From Rostratula benghalensis (Eukaryota > Chordata > Aves > Charadriiformes > Rostratulidae), in NCBI GenBank assembly GCA_013399305.1, contig VXAI01000137.1:1-64000 (forward strand): DNA of 64,000 bases, in the 5' to 3' direction. This document shows, in pieces, positions 9,757 through 22,479 of the stretch (position 1 is its first letter; every line of letters starts with the position of its first letter). The notes beneath the pieces are model-generated. The model searched no databases. It worked only from the letters and a program-made list of their open reading frames with translations, and had not been told where the DNA came from. The translations under genes and the position numbers were made by a program.

Positions 9757-11740
9757 GTGTGGATGTGGGTAATATGTAAGAAATAATGAATGGTACAGTC
9801 TTTTCTCTGTTGTTATTTTGGCTCTCCCATTTTCTGTTAAGTCAGTTATGTATAATTTCCCTTGCCTTCCTTTTATGTCTGATACCTTTACAGGGCATGC
9901 ATTTGTCACCCTCTATATCCCTTCCTAATTGCAACTCATTTTGCCCTTGTTTGTTTTCTCATTTTAGTACTCCATGGTCATGCTGTTCCTTTACAGACAT
10001 CATTTTCCTAGGCTTGTTTCCAGTCTTTGTACAGCTGAATGTCCGCTCTCCTTTTTCTGCTTCCCTCTCTCCTTCCTTTCTTCAGAGGAAGACGCTCCAT
10101 CATTCTGTTATCTCTTGCAAGTGAATTAACCTCCACCTTCCCATTCTCAGCAATCTCCTCCCTGTTAGGCAAAGACAAATCTCAGAGAGTATAACAATTT
10201 CCTCCTCCCACAGAAACTTTGCTCCATCATTTGAGCTTTTGTTGCCAGACTCCTCCAAACATAGTTTAAAGCCCTTCTGCTGGGCTTGCAAGGTACTACC
10301 ATGCAGTCCCTCTTTGCAGAGCACCCTTGGGTCATTTGCCAGATAGGAAACCATTATTTATTTTGCTCTGTTGTTGCAGATCTAATTAATAATCAATTTT
10401 TCTCTTAAACCCTTCCTCACCTCTGCAATATGCCAGTCCTTGTCCTGATTATAACTTCCATCTAGAAGAATGAAAAAGGACATTTCCCATATTCTCATCT
10501 CCTTCTTTCTTGTCCCCAGAGCCTAGATTTAAAGAGTAACTAGGAGGTTTTATTTAAACTCTTTTTAGGGCGGTAAATTAATACGATGGTTCCTGTAAAC
10601 ATTACAGAGGTCACCCGCATGCTGAGGCACCTCTCTCCAGCTCGGTGGGAGACTGAGCAGGCATTTAGGGAAGGCAATTAAGCCTCCTGAGTGTACTGTG
10701 CCTTGAAACATCCCTTCCCTCTTTGAGATTTATAGCATCCAGCACAGAGATGGCTTTTTTTTCTTTTTTCCAACCAAAATGTTGTGTGGATATCTTTTAG
10801 TAAATCAGACAACAAACCCAGGCCCATATGAAAAGTATTAAATTAAGTTCCCAGCTTTTCGGGTCACTGTTCTTCATAAAACGATTACATCTCTAAACAA
10901 GGAAGAGCATGAACTTGCAAGGTCACATAAGCAAGGGACCTGCCACTCCACCTACGTCCACCTACCTCTTCTTTCTCCTTGACTAGACGAGGTGACTCTT
11001 GCTCAAGACTTTCCCTAGGCTCTCCAGATTCACTAGCACTCTCCACTGAGCAGGTACAAGGACTTAGGTAACATTTAAGCCGTTAAATATAGCTGTCAAC
11101 CTCCATTTTGGCAGAGAGCAGCAGATAAGTAGTTGTCAGTATCTGAGTGGACTGTTCCTCCTCCCTGGGGCTACTGGTGAAGCTGAGCATTTTGCCACAT
11201 CAGAGCTCAGCAAGTGCTGAGCCCACGGAGAACACGTGGTGGGACCCAGAAGAGTAGAGGTTATTCAGACTTAAGACGATCAGGCTTACTGCTGCCTTTA
11301 TCCATAGGAGGTTATTGAAAAGCCAGCACCAGATTTTTCTGGAAGGCATGCAGTGATAGAACAAGAGGTGATCAACCCAAGTTGCAGCAAAGGACTTCAC
11401 AACTAGATACTAGGGGAAAAAAAAAAAAATTACAGTGAAGGTGCTCAGCTTGAATCAGGAGTCTAGAGAGCTTTTGAGGTCTCCATCCTTGCAAAACTCG
11501 ACTGGGCAAGGCTCTGAGAAGTCTGAGTGAAGGGTGAAGTTAGCCCTGCAGTGAGAAGGGAGCCTGGAGATCCCTGGAGATCCTTCCCTCCCCAGATTGT
11601 TGTGTGACACTGGGATCCTGTGGATGGGCCTGGGGTGGTTGTACTGCTGTCCTGCTCATTCCAGCTGATCGCCAACAAAATTGCTAGACTGCCCGGCCAC
11701 ATTGCTTCCGTGTGCATAAATTTGTATGAATACTCTGTGC
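9757..11740. other. Unique noncoding DNA
   Basis: No gene or clear transposon. ORFs are short and lack homology that I can recognise. A short T/C tract lies near 10758-10770 and an A13 tract at 11416-11429. Confidence 0.4.
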
Positions 11741-12500
11741 AGAATCCAGAAGACTGTATCTTATATAACAGGAAAATCCCAGGTAATTACGATTTCATTG
11801 GCTTAACACTGATCCCAAACAATATCAAAGAAAAATCTGATATGGGCTATGGTTAGTAATGAATTAAAGGATGCTAACCTGATTGATATGCCTGAGCAGT
11901 TTTACGCAGAGCCTGTCATGTCAAACAAATGGATGTTTTTTTAATGAGAACGTGAGTTTGGTTAATAAAGATAAGGCTGTTATAAATTATTTAGATTTCT
12001 GCAAGTTATTGAACAGTTCCTGAACACAGTCCCAATTAAAGAAAAATGGTACAAAACCTGATCTGGTCTAGTAAATGGATTAAAAACTATTTCAGCAAGA
12101 GATCTTATAATGTAATTTGAAATTCAATTATACTAGAGATATTGAAGTCTTCCATTTATTTATTTTGGACCCTGGATTGTTCAGTGTCTTTCAGATTGAC
12201 CCAAAGGAAATGATAAAAATCAGCACCAATAGACTTGCAGATGACGTGAAAGTCAGTCCTACCAGACCCATGGTAGGAGAGCGGCGAGGAAATAATATGA
12301 ATTTAAATACAACAAAGTGCAACGTCACTGTTCTTAAAATTATAGCTCATGTTTGCACAAGAGAAGATGATGGCCCAGAACATGAGAGCAACGAAACAGC
12401 CCAAGTAATCCAATAAATGGGAACATGCTGAAAATGAGAGAGGATTTTGCAGCAACCCCAACTCAACTACCAGCACCAAAAGCTTTATTTTTTGTGACAT
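11741..12500 (+). mobile_element. Ancient CR1/L3-type LINE, reverse-transcriptase fossil
   Basis: Plus-strand translation, with frameshifts, gives CR1-clade reverse-transcriptase blocks in order. PGNYDFIGLTLIP at 11778-11816 corresponds to 'PGNYRPVSLTSIP'. VINYLDFCKLLN near 11979-12014 corresponds to 'VVYLDFSKAFD'. LVKWIKNYF near 12068-12094 corresponds to 'LRWVKNWL'. NRLADDVKV at 12227-12253 corresponds to the catalytic 'FADDTKL' box, with both Asp codons kept. LNTTKCNV follows near 12302-12325. The copy is old, broken by stops, and has no recognisable 3' terminus. The 99-codon frame at 12117-12416 is part of it. The clade call is from motif order; the subfamily is unknown. Confidence 0.75.
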
Positions 12501-15500
12501 TCTTGAAAGTGGAAAAGAGATTGATTTGCCACCCAGAATGACATTCTGAGAGCCGTTGCAAGCCGTTCCAAATCACCAGCGTGCAGAGATCAATAGAGGA
12601 GTAGGATGTTGCCACCACCCACCTACTTTACAGGTGCTTGGGACACCACTTCACTGCCACGGCAGGGAGCCAGGAGGTCAGGCAGCAGCTGCAGGAGGAA
12701 GCAAGGCTCCGTGGCACGTTTCATATATCTCTTCTTTATCATCCCCTCCCCTCACTCACCGACATCGGGCATCAACTGGTTTGTTGGTACACGGGAGATT
12801 GCAGCCTCCTTCGGCTGTCACGGCCTGAATCCCTGCCAGATTTGTGTTGCAAGAACTGTTGCCAGTGTTTTTAACCCAGAGTGTATTTGGCCCCTAGTGT
12901 TCTCCATGACACAGAATAAACATTAGGGAGGAGATTCAGGCTTCAATGAGAAATGCTTTCCCATGATACGTTTTCATTTTGGCATGCACACTGTTTATGA
13001 TGAAAGGATCCTAAAATAATTGTATTAGATGAACCGTCTGTTCTTCTTGCTTTGAGGCCAGTACAGCATGACATTTCAGAGATAAAATGTTGTGGAACAG
13101 CCTCTGAGTTATAGCCCAATGGAACTTTTCTGAAGCCATTCTTTTTTCTCCTCTTATTTGCTTGAGGTTTATAACCTGAAAACGTCAAGCTTGCATCACA
13201 GCATTGCCAAAAGATCGTCCTGTGCATTAGCTAAACTTTAAATTATCAGCAAATTTAATTTTTCTCCAGAATGCTGATTCACAAGCAGTCAGCTCCCTAG
13301 CGGGAAAAAAACACCTCCTCTCTCCAATTCAAAGGAATTCCAGGATTCACAAGAAATACTACATTTCCAAGAGGAGACTGTCTGTCCTTAGGAGAACTTA
13401 CGTCTGTGTGCAAGTTCAAGTGAGTCTACGGGACCTTAAAGGAAAGGGGACCAATGTCATATCAGTTGCTGAGTAACTGATACTGATCATCACATCCTGA
13501 CCAGCTGGATGAATGACAGCAACAATTTCTTGGGATAGCATCTAAAGTCTTCTGCATTTTTTTTCCATGCAATTAACTCATGACTGCAACCTTAATGAGG
13601 AGAAAATTAATTTGTGTTGCAGATAGACAGTTTGGTACCGTGTCCTTTGGACAAAGGTATGTAATTAAAAAAAACTCTGAATCATTATACACATTGCTTA
13701 GATTGTTGCAATTTCAGGAAAGCGAAGAGAGTGCCCTGCCAAATGCTTTGAGAGTCACATGTGAAAAGGGCTAGCCAAAAGCCACATCATTCATGTTGGG
13801 CCAGATTCTGCCTGGCTCCTTTGGGAAGTGCTCTGCATCTGGAAACAGGAAGGGAAAGGGTTTAGCAGGTCCTTGTTGCTATTTTCTTTCATAGACTGTC
13901 CTTCGGGGAAAGAGATGGGGTCCTGTCGTGCTGTTCTTGGTGGAGGGACATGGTGCACCTTAATGGAGTTCAAGACCATGTCTCTACCCACCCCAGGCCA
14001 CTCAGCAGCAGTGCTGGGGGACACAAGCTGTCCCTAACATGAGGTGTGGCATACAGTGCACCTGGGAAAAGTCTCCTTTGCATGTCCCTGCAGCAACTTT
14101 TGCTGTAGACAGTGACCACGCAGGGCACAAGCCGAGCCATTACCAGCACAACTATTTATGTTGCACTCACTTGGGATAGGTTGCTTCATAGCTGAGATTT
14201 TTGAAATCCACGGAGGACAGTGATGAATAGAGGATGATGGAAGTCTCAGCCTAAAACAAGACAAGTCCTGCCCCCAAGAGCTTGGGACTGGCACTTCTGC
14301 CTGCACCTTGGTAAATAAATGGGACAAACCGAGCAAGGCATTTTTGTTGGATCATTTATTTATTGTTCTGTGCAAAGCACAGGGTGTAACTATCACCAGT
14401 CATTTTTGGCTATTGAGCTAGCACCAGACATCACTGTGTTACTATTAGAGCAAAACATATTAGCTAATCGTGAATTTACTTTTAGCCACGGTGACTGCAC
14501 GGCTTTCCTGTTTTTGCGCAATGCTGCAGGCCATGAGACAGACCCCACAGTCAGAAATTTCTCCTGGGTGGGGACTGTCTTATTGCAAACAGCCCCAGGG
14601 GCGTGGAGACGTGCATAGGGGCATCGCTGAGGGTCATCTGTTGGACTGATTGGGCCTTGGTCTGATCCAACAGCTACATCTACACTAATGACTAAGCAGG
14701 GCCAGGGAACAGGATCAAGCATTGCCTGCCCATTGCCCTGGTATGATTTTGGCCGAGGCTAATGAACGCTCTCCCAGACCACTTCTGGGCACAGTCCTGA
14801 GTTTAACACTCCTGATGGGTGGTTTGACTGGAAGGTTTTGGAGAGGAGAAGAGTTTGTCCTGGTGGCCAGGTGCTGTCAGTTGGGCTGGAGGCCAGAGAA
14901 CACAGTCAGTGTGGCTGTTACTCAGTTGCTCTTCCTTAGTAGTTGCTGTCAAGCTTTTAGCCAGGTGTACTCCAGTCCTTTGATTTGTCACAGATTTTCA
15001 ATGCAAAGAAAGCATATATTTCCTCATGGCTTAATGCTTCATAGCTAACTCCCCCAGAATCCACAGAGGTAAAGAACCTCTTGTTCTTTAATTTGTCCTT
15101 TTCCCCCCAGCATCTCTTTTTCTGCTCTCATTTGTCTTCTCTAAATAAGCAAGGGTTGCCAGGACTCAGAAAGAGGTACTAGAAAATGCTCGATAGTTGG
15201 GGTTGTCCCAAAGCAGAGCCCCAGTCAACACAGCCAGTGTGTATAAGCCATGGCTGGGACATAGTCCAGGGCAATTGTCTTCTCTTTTTTCTTGATGTGG
15301 TTCACTCAAGAACAATGAAAAATGTCCTTTATGTACCTGAGCCAGGCATTATGGGCCTGTACGCTGGACTGATGCCTACCTCTCTCCATCCACCACATGG
15401 AATGAGGCTCAGCCTTGGATGATCTGGTGCCCAAAAAGGACAGTAGCAGTTCCCATAATGAGAAAACAGCTCCACAGTTCCTAGGTCTGGGAAGACAAGC

Positions 15501-15814
15501 AAGCCCTGGCCGTGTCCTAAGTCTGTACCCAAGAAAGACCAACGTGTGCACCGGCCTGTACTCTGTGCAAAGGACACCCAAGCCACAGTGTGCTCCATGA
15601 CTGGAGAGGATACCATGGCAAGTCCCCTAACAAGAGGACCAGGCATAACATAGCAAGCCCATCAGGTATCACCAGCATGGACACCCTACTCATGCTGTCA
15701 CTGTGGGTTCCTCCTGTTATGCTCAGGCTAGCTCCTCACTCTTCATGTGCCTCAGTCAACCACTACCATGGGACATCCTTCAGGGGTAGCACCAGCTCTC
15801 CTGGCTCTCCTTGT
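12501..15814. other. Unique noncoding DNA
   Basis: No supported gene. 14260-14290 (CAAGTCCTGCCCCCAAGAGC) resembles the old amniote SINE phrase also seen at 5650, but is too short to call. Overlapping open frames on both strands at 15186-15646 show no motif I recognise. Confidence 0.35.
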
Positions 15815-16349
15815 ACTAAGTACACCTTGAGTACTGTGTCCAGTTTGGGGCCCCTCATGACAAGAAAGACATTGAGGTGCTGGAGCATGTCCAGAGAAGG
15901 GCAATGGATCTGGTGAGGGGTCTGGAGAACAAGGCTTGTGAGGAGTGGCTGAGGGAGCTGGGGTTGTTCAGCCTAGAGGAAAGGAGGGGAGACCTTCTCG
16001 CTCCCTACAACTCCCTGAAAGGAGGCTGCAGAGAGAAAGGCGTTGGTCTCTTCTCACAAGGAACATGGATAGGACAAGAGGAAATGGCCACAAGTTGCAC
16101 CAGGAGAGGTTTAGCACAGATATTGGGAAAAATGTCTTCATGGAAAGGGCTTTCAAGCATTGGAACAGGCTGCCCAGGGAAGTGGTGGAGTCATCACCCT
16201 GGAGGTATTTAAAAGACAGGTAGATATAGTGCTTAGAGATATGGTTTAATGATGGGTTGGGGTTTTTTAATCAGAGTTAGGTTGATGGTTGGACTTGGTG
16301 ATCTGAAAGGTCCCTTCCAAGCTAGACAATTCTATGATTCTGTGATTCT
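15815..16349 (+). mobile_element. CR1 LINE, 5'-truncated copy with intact 3' end
   Basis: It starts in the C-terminal coding part of CR1 ORF2 (ACCTTGAGTACTGTGTCCAG, the 'LEYCVQF' region) and continues through the typical RTRGNGHKL and [12 protein letters not shown] coding blocks. It ends in the CR1 terminal octamers TTCTATGATTCTGTGATTCT at 16330-16349. The coding part is frameshifted. The 3' UTR carries the phrase AGGTTGATGGTTGGACTTGG, shared with the short copy at 18875 and marking a distinct subfamily. Confidence 0.92.
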
Positions 16350-18874
16350 CTCCAACCCTTCTGGCAGGGCAGACTCAAAAGCTACCGATGGAGAAGGAGC
16401 TACTCAACCCTGGAGGACTTTCATGACCCATCCTGGAAGGCAGGGGCTGTGCAGCCTTAATGGAGGTATTATACATACTTGTCTTTTGTCAACACTTTAG
16501 TTTTTGTTAATTTTGGGTAAACAAGCTTCCTCTAGCAGAATAAGCTGTCTTTTGCATTATGCTGAATTTTCGCTGGTATAATATAAAAAGCACATGGGCT
16601 TCTGCTGACGCTGTTACTCCAGCAAAATGTTTAAGCATGGGCTTAGCCTAATTCTTTGACAATATTCCCAGATTTATTACATACAATGAGCAAGCACAGA
16701 GCAAGTGTTTCAGTGACGATCTCTGGGTTGGAAACAGACACAAAGAAATAATTTCTCTTTTCTGCAACATCCTAATTGCTCCTTTTACTCTTTGATGGGC
16801 TGTAAGATTACCAGTCTCCTTGGAGGTTTCCTTACTGTCTCTCATACGTTAAAAAAATGTCTTATTTGTTCTAATGTCCTTTTCTGTTTGTGTTTTGAAT
16901 TGTCTTCAAGGTTCCTCAATATTCAGATTATACCTGACCTTCCAACTATTAAAGCCTACCATTTCAAAACATTTCAAGTGATTTTAAGAACGCCTTTCTT
17001 TTTGTGTGCATTGGTGAATGTTTTCTAAGATTTTTCTGTTGTGCTACTCATTTTTTCGTACTATCGAGTTGTATATTGTAATAAAGACTAAAATAGCTGA
17101 AAGACAGTCCACTTACAAATGAAAATCTACTGCAATTTGAATGTTACATAATACACCTTTATGGGAAAAATCTCGTAGCGCTTGGCAAAGAAAGAAAGCA
17201 GTGGGAGTCAGTAGAAATTTAACTCAGCTTTATGGAAGTTATTTTAAAAAGCTGTAGAGTTAAACAGAGAATAATTTAATTTTTACAGCGTTTTTAATAA
17301 CCTCTAAAATTCTATTGCATTGATTTAATATCACTGAAGAGCTCAACAGAAAGGTATAATTTCCTACTAAATTCTATAGGATCGTACTGTAGGTTTGTAT
17401 CCTAAAAATAATTTTATGCCCAAGAGAGTATCTTCTCTGAGCAGGAGACTGCTTCCCCCCAGCTGCATCTCTCTGTAAGATGCTTTAGCTTCAGATCCTT
17501 TTTGCTTGCCTTTTGTTTCTAATATCCTTTTCACTTGCCTTTTGTTTCTAATATTTTATCTTCACGGGATAAAAGGGAGGGAAAGAAGAAAGAAGAGGTT
17601 GGCTATTTTTTTCTTCAGTTACTCTGCTTAATAAACTACAGCATCTTTCCCTGCTCGAATGTCTGCTTTTGGAAGCTCCATATCATGTCATAAATGCTAC
17701 TTGTTTGAACAAACAGAGATTTATTTATGGTGCTGAAAGGACTTTTTGTGCTCCCTGCCTCATTTGCAACATTATTATTGATTGATTTCTGCTGTACCTA
17801 TTATTGACTTGCCAGCAATATTCCAAAGTAAGGTTGGGTCTACGTCAAAAAAATTTGTTGCCTTACACTGAGCCTTTTTCAGCACCATCTACACCATCTA
17901 TTGTTCCTCTACCCAGCTACTGCTCCAATAAACCAAAACAGCTAGCTGTTGTCTGAAACGAAGAATAATTGGGAAGGTCGTGCCTACTTCTTTCAGCGCA
18001 AGTAACAATTCAGCCATTTAGGGCTCCTCTAACACTCTTGAACACGGAACCACCTAAATCTTGGCTCCCCTTAGTCCATCAGTAGTAATATTAAAAATTA
18101 CAAACTCCTGGCATCATTTACCTCTGCTCTGCACTAAGACAGAACAGTCAGGCTAAAATAACGCGGCATCTGGATTACTGCATGCAAAAAGCCAGTGGGC
18201 AGAGCTGCAACATCTTACCTGCCCAGCACAGAGCAATTAAGCAATTAAGCCTTAAAAACTTTCTCCGGGAAATATTTGCAGACCGTCTGCCCGTGAGCTC
18301 TCCGGGATTGCTTTTTGTTTGCTGTGTCCATGCTGACCCCTCACAGTGTGAGCTCCGGGACACTTCTCCAGCACAAGATGGGGAATAACACCTGCGTTTC
18401 ACCCCTGGCACTGAAGCTCTCAGAGGGTTGGATGTGGGACCCCAGAGGACACGCAGGATGCCGGAGGTAAGGCTGGGCAGATCCTGCCAATGCCAGATTG
18501 CAGCCTCCTACTCCAAATGCTTGAGTCATACCCCCGGAGAGATTTCAGGACCTCGCTAGGTGTTTATACTGAGCTAGCTACGAACCCAAGCAAGAAAACC
18601 CTCTGCCTCATAGAAAAGGGGATGTAGGTCCAACATAAAAAACACCAATGTAGTCTCCTTCCCTGGCAGCTAGCTGTGACTCATCCCTTGGTTTCCCCTT
18701 CTAGCCATGACTCGTGTTTGTGGGGTGATGCACCGGGGATGCCACCTTCTCCTTGGTTTTGACCACCTCACCCAGTGGCCATGACACATCCAACAGCAAA
18801 AGTCTCTCCCCCACTGCTGTCTCGTTGAACTTGGAGCTCTCTGCCATGGTCTCTCTGTCACAGGGACTCTGAGA
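16350..18874. other. Unique, mostly AT-rich noncoding DNA
   Basis: No gene seen. 16850-18060 is AT-rich, without repeats apart from one 28-bp tandem duplication at 17497-17554. Its uniform unique character is what conserved noncoding DNA often looks like, but conservation cannot be judged here. Confidence 0.4.
17497..17554 (+). repeat. 28-bp tandem duplication
   Basis: Two adjacent copies share CTTGCCTTTTGTTTCTAATA exactly. The left flank of each copy differs at only a few bases (TTTTTG versus TTTTCA). It is consistent with a single local duplication. Confidence 0.75.
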
Positions 18875-18988
18875 TGGGTTAACATAGAGCTTAGTAACAT
18901 GGTCTAGTCATGTTTTTTTATCAGAGATAGGTTGATGGTTAGACCAGATGATCTTAAAGGTTCCACCCTAGACGATTCTATAATTCTC
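18875..18988 (+). mobile_element. CR1 LINE, short 3'-end copy
   Basis: Only about 110 bases of the 3' UTR remain, including AGATAGGTTGATGGTTAGAC, GATGATCTTAAAGGTTCCA and the terminus GATTCTATAATTCT. It belongs to the same subfamily as the copy at 15815. It is a severely 5'-truncated insertion. Confidence 0.85.
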
Positions 18989-19755
18989 TTTTACTTAGGA
19001 AAAGTTATTTCTGGCTTTAAACACAAATGTCTCCCGCCTTTCCAGGAAGACAGGCGCTTGGCACGCTGTTTGAATGATAGCTCTCCCTTGCTCGTCCAGT
19101 TGAGAGGGTGTAGGACTCCTCTAGCATTCTTTGATTTGAGGGGATTTTCAACTACCTTCAATGGGGTTTCAATGGGGAACCATCTGGAAATGCTCACAGG
19201 ACTTCACATCAGATGATACAGCACAGACTGGGAACATGCAACTGCTTCTAGCCTTTATAGCATGGGCAGATATTCAGGCAATAAAGACAATAATGAGGTT
19301 ATTTTGACTCTTTCAACAGACAATCCCCATGCACCATTCAAATATGGGTGAGTTAAACTGTCCAACAGCTTTATGAGTAAAACAGGTGCTCCTGTGTCCT
19401 TTTATAGGATAGCATAGAAGGCGAAGTTGGAGATTGATGCACAACCCAGCAGAGCCAGCAGGGATTCTCAGGGGAGATATCCTGGCTCTATCGAAATGGA
19501 TGGAAATTCTGCCACTGGCTTTACTGGGATTTCAGCCCAGGACTTTTGGATGCTTTCTGCAGACTTCTCTTTATATCTCTGCGTGAGATAGTGAAGCTGT
19601 AAGAGGCATCAGATTGCATCATTGTTGGGGCATCACACGTAAAAAACCTTGTGCAATGCACCTCCTGTGCTGCTGCAGTAATTTTTGCCATCTTGTGTGG
19701 CACATTTTTTATTGTTTTAAAAGTATAATGGCTGGTATGAAGGCATTTTACATTC
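18989..19755. other. Unique noncoding DNA
   Basis: No gene or repeat recognised. Short overlapping ORFs on both strands only. Confidence 0.35.
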
Positions 19756-19815
19756 TATCATATCATATCATATCATATCATATCATATCATATCATATCA
19801 TATCATATCATATTA
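19756..19815 (+). repeat. (TATCA)n pentanucleotide microsatellite
   Basis: About twelve tandem TATCA units, ending in two degenerate units (TATTA). It accounts for the HIISYHIISY peptide periodicity in a spurious short frame. Confidence 0.95.
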
Positions 19816-21726
19816 TATTAGTCCCTGGAAGTCCAAAGTGGTACCAGGAGAGCAGTAGGACCTAGCTGGAAAATGTGTTACAACCCATAAAACACTATCC
19901 TTTGAGTGAAAGGTTAGACTGAACTATCCAGCTATCTCTTCATTATTTTAAAGTAGTTAATTACAGGATTAGTTTGATGCAGAGAAGGCCTCCACCCTCC
20001 ACCACACTGGGTGATGCCTCCAATGGGACAACACAGAACCTGTCTGTGTGTGGCAGAGAAAAAATCCCATTATCTTCATCACAGAGACTGGAGAGAAATT
20101 GTACCTGGAAGGCCATGTATCCAAAGCACACACATCTATCCAAAGAAAAGTTGGAAGAACAATACCTTCTGAAGTCTTTGGGCAGAAGATTTCTTCCCAC
20201 CCTCACCTGTAAGATTCAGCTGTTATATCTGGTGCTGCTTCCTGGAGAATCACGTTAGTGCTTGGCACCAGATTTTACAGAAAGAGAAACTGAGTCATGC
20301 ACAGGGGGACAAGCGTACAGATGTGCTGCCATCCAACATGTTGGACATAGCAAGAATAGAACGTGTTCCCCTCACTTGGCTGTGACACCTCAGGCCACCT
20401 CCCTCCTGTACCCCTACTCTGTAATTTCCTTCTCACAAGGAAAGCATCACCTGGCAGTTTATACGTGGCACTTCCCAAAATACCTGCCTTCTCCTTGCAG
20501 GTTTCCTTTCCAAGTTGTGAGGAGGCTACATCCTATTTCATAAGATGGACCTGGTGATGCCATCATCTTCTGAGGTATCCAGTTCTTCATGACCTGGGGG
20601 AGTCCTGGGAGGAAGGTGCTTTCTGAGGCAGACCACTCTGACAAGCATCCTCCCCCTGCAGCCTATGCTCAGACTGGAGGTGCCGTGGATCATCCCCTGC
20701 TGAGCTGAGCAGTCACGAGGAGTCATCTGGCTGGCAATGAGACAGGGGCTGGCAGCACCCTTTGGGGTGTCACCACTCCAACCACAGGCTGCAAACCCTA
20801 AAATTCACTGCTGGTGTGGTCGGCATCCTTCATCACAATTGCAGCAGCGCAACAAGTTGCCAAACAGCTGCCGGCGTTGAAATGTCTACAGCAGCCGCTG
20901 GCAAAAGCAGCTGGCGGGATTTGAGGAAATATTATGGCTGAAGTCATAGGAGCCAGAGCCGGTGGAAGGAAAACGTCCAAAGCCTGAAATCACCAAGCAG
21001 TCATTAGATGTTCATGAGCAACAGGTCAGGGAGGCAGATGGAGTCATGCACACGAGGTGCATCCCTTCATGAGTCAGGCCCTTGTCAGAGGCGTGTGACC
21101 AGGAGCAAGGAGATGTGAAAAAGCCCAAAGTATTGGAGCAAATCCCAAAAGTGAATGGTGCACAGTTGGTTCGGAGGAGGCACTGGCTCTGTGTGGCTTG
21201 TTCTGCTGACACAGAGCTCCCCATCAAGGGGAGACCAGCTTGTCAAGCGCCCTGGCCCAGGGAGGCATATGGGGAGTTCAAAGTCAGAGTCATGTGGTGG
21301 TGCATGAGATCAGCCAGTTGGACCTTTCTTTCCAAGATGATGAGCCAATACATTTCTGTGGTTCACCTGGTGTGGGGGCCCACAGACACGCCCAACAGAA
21401 TCACAGGATGCATCCCGGGGAAGCATCACACTGGGAAGGAGCCACCATTCCCTTCACCACTCATTCCAGTGGTAGATCAGGTTTCCCACTATGGTCTTCA
21501 GGCTCTTCTCTGATTTGAGCTTGTCTGGCTTCCACTTTGAGTCATCGGTTCTTGCTATGACTGTTTTGATGTTTAAAGAGCCCACAAGAGCCTAGTATCC
21601 CACATCCTGTGGAAGTACATGTGAAGAGCACTCTTATTCTGCCTTGCTTCTGACCAGCTAAAAAGCCAGAGCTTTCTGCACCTTTCCCTCCAAAGCTTTA
21701 CCTCCAAAGCCCTGAACAACACTGAT
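19816..21726. other. Unique noncoding DNA with one SINE-like fragment
   Basis: Apart from the SINE-like piece at 20268-20350, I see no repeat. A 143-codon plus frame at 21082-21513 has no recognisable domain, signal peptide or conserved motif, and other frames are open across part of it. I do not call it a gene. Confidence 0.35.
20268..20350 (-). repeat. Ancient MIR-like SINE fragment
   Basis: CAGATTTTACAGAAAGAGAA followed by ACTGAGTCATGCACAG resembles the minus orientation of the MIR phrase 'attttacagatgaggaaactgaggcacagag'. It is diverged and short, so the call is tentative. Confidence 0.4.
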
Positions 21727-22157
21727 CATGGAATCATAGAATCGTTTAGGTTGGAAAAGATCCTTAAGATCATTGAGTCTAACTGTAAACCTAACACTGC
21801 CAAGTTCATCACTAAGCCATGTCCCTCAGCATCACCTATACCTGTCTTTTAAATACCTTGAGGGATGGTGGCCTGTTCTGAGGCTATGATAACCCTTTTG
21901 GTAATATCCAGCCTAAACTTCCCTGGCACAACTTGAGGCTATTTCTTCTTGTCCTATTGCTTGTTTCTTGGGAGAAGAGAATGACCCCCACCTCGCTACC
22001 ACCTCCTTTCAGGGAGTTGTAGAGAGTGATAAGGTATCCCCTTGTCCTAAAACCTTCTTTTCTCCAGACTGAACAACCCCCGCTCCCTCAGCTGCTCCTC
22101 ATAAGACTTGCCTTCCAGACCCCTCACCAGCCTCATTGCTTTACTCTGGACATGATG
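21727..22157 (-). mobile_element. CR1 LINE, 5'-truncated copy with 3' end
   Basis: The 3' terminus is at the left (GGAATCATAGAATCGTTTAG). Reading rightward the plus strand carries the reverse complement of CR1 3' coding sequence: 'CTTGTCCTATTGCTTG', 'TCTCCAGACTGAACAACCCC' and 'CTCACCAGCCTCATTGC'. It lies on the minus strand, has lost its 5' part, and is coding-dead. Confidence 0.92.
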
Positions 22158-22479
22158 TTTCTCTTCTGTTCCTTTTACCCTTTTGCAACATCCTTTCACA
22201 ACCATGAGCTAGGCAGAGCACCCCACCATGTGCAGAGAGGAGGACGTACTTCTTAGAGAAGGTTTGCAGTAGCCATTTTCACTGGTCTCACACTGGAAGA
22301 TCATATTGAGTTCTTTGTCTCTTTCACAGTTAGTCTTTTCACAGTATAGTCCTTCAGTAGATGGGGTTGACCTGCCTTCCTTCTCCCTAGGTGGAGAACT
22401 TGCCATTGGTGAGTGTTTGAATAACAGTTTGCATGGGGAGCCCGAGTCAGACTATTCATCAACCCATGTGTCATCTGAA
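22158..22479. other. Unique spacer between two CR1-type fragments
   Basis: About 320 bases with no repeat or gene recognised. Confidence 0.35.

Noticed and set aside
9394..9786. 130-codon Leu/Phe-rich plus frame, a poly-Phe frame and a Lys/Glu minus frame
   Set aside because: They are direct translations of the TTTTTC array and have no other content.
14230..14300. SINE-like phrase AAGTCCTGCCCCCAAGAGCT
   Set aside because: Only about 20 bases resemble the old amniote repeat; too short to support a feature.
21082..21513. 143-codon plus frame as a host gene
   Set aside because: No motif, overlapping frame open at 21240-21518, no splice context.
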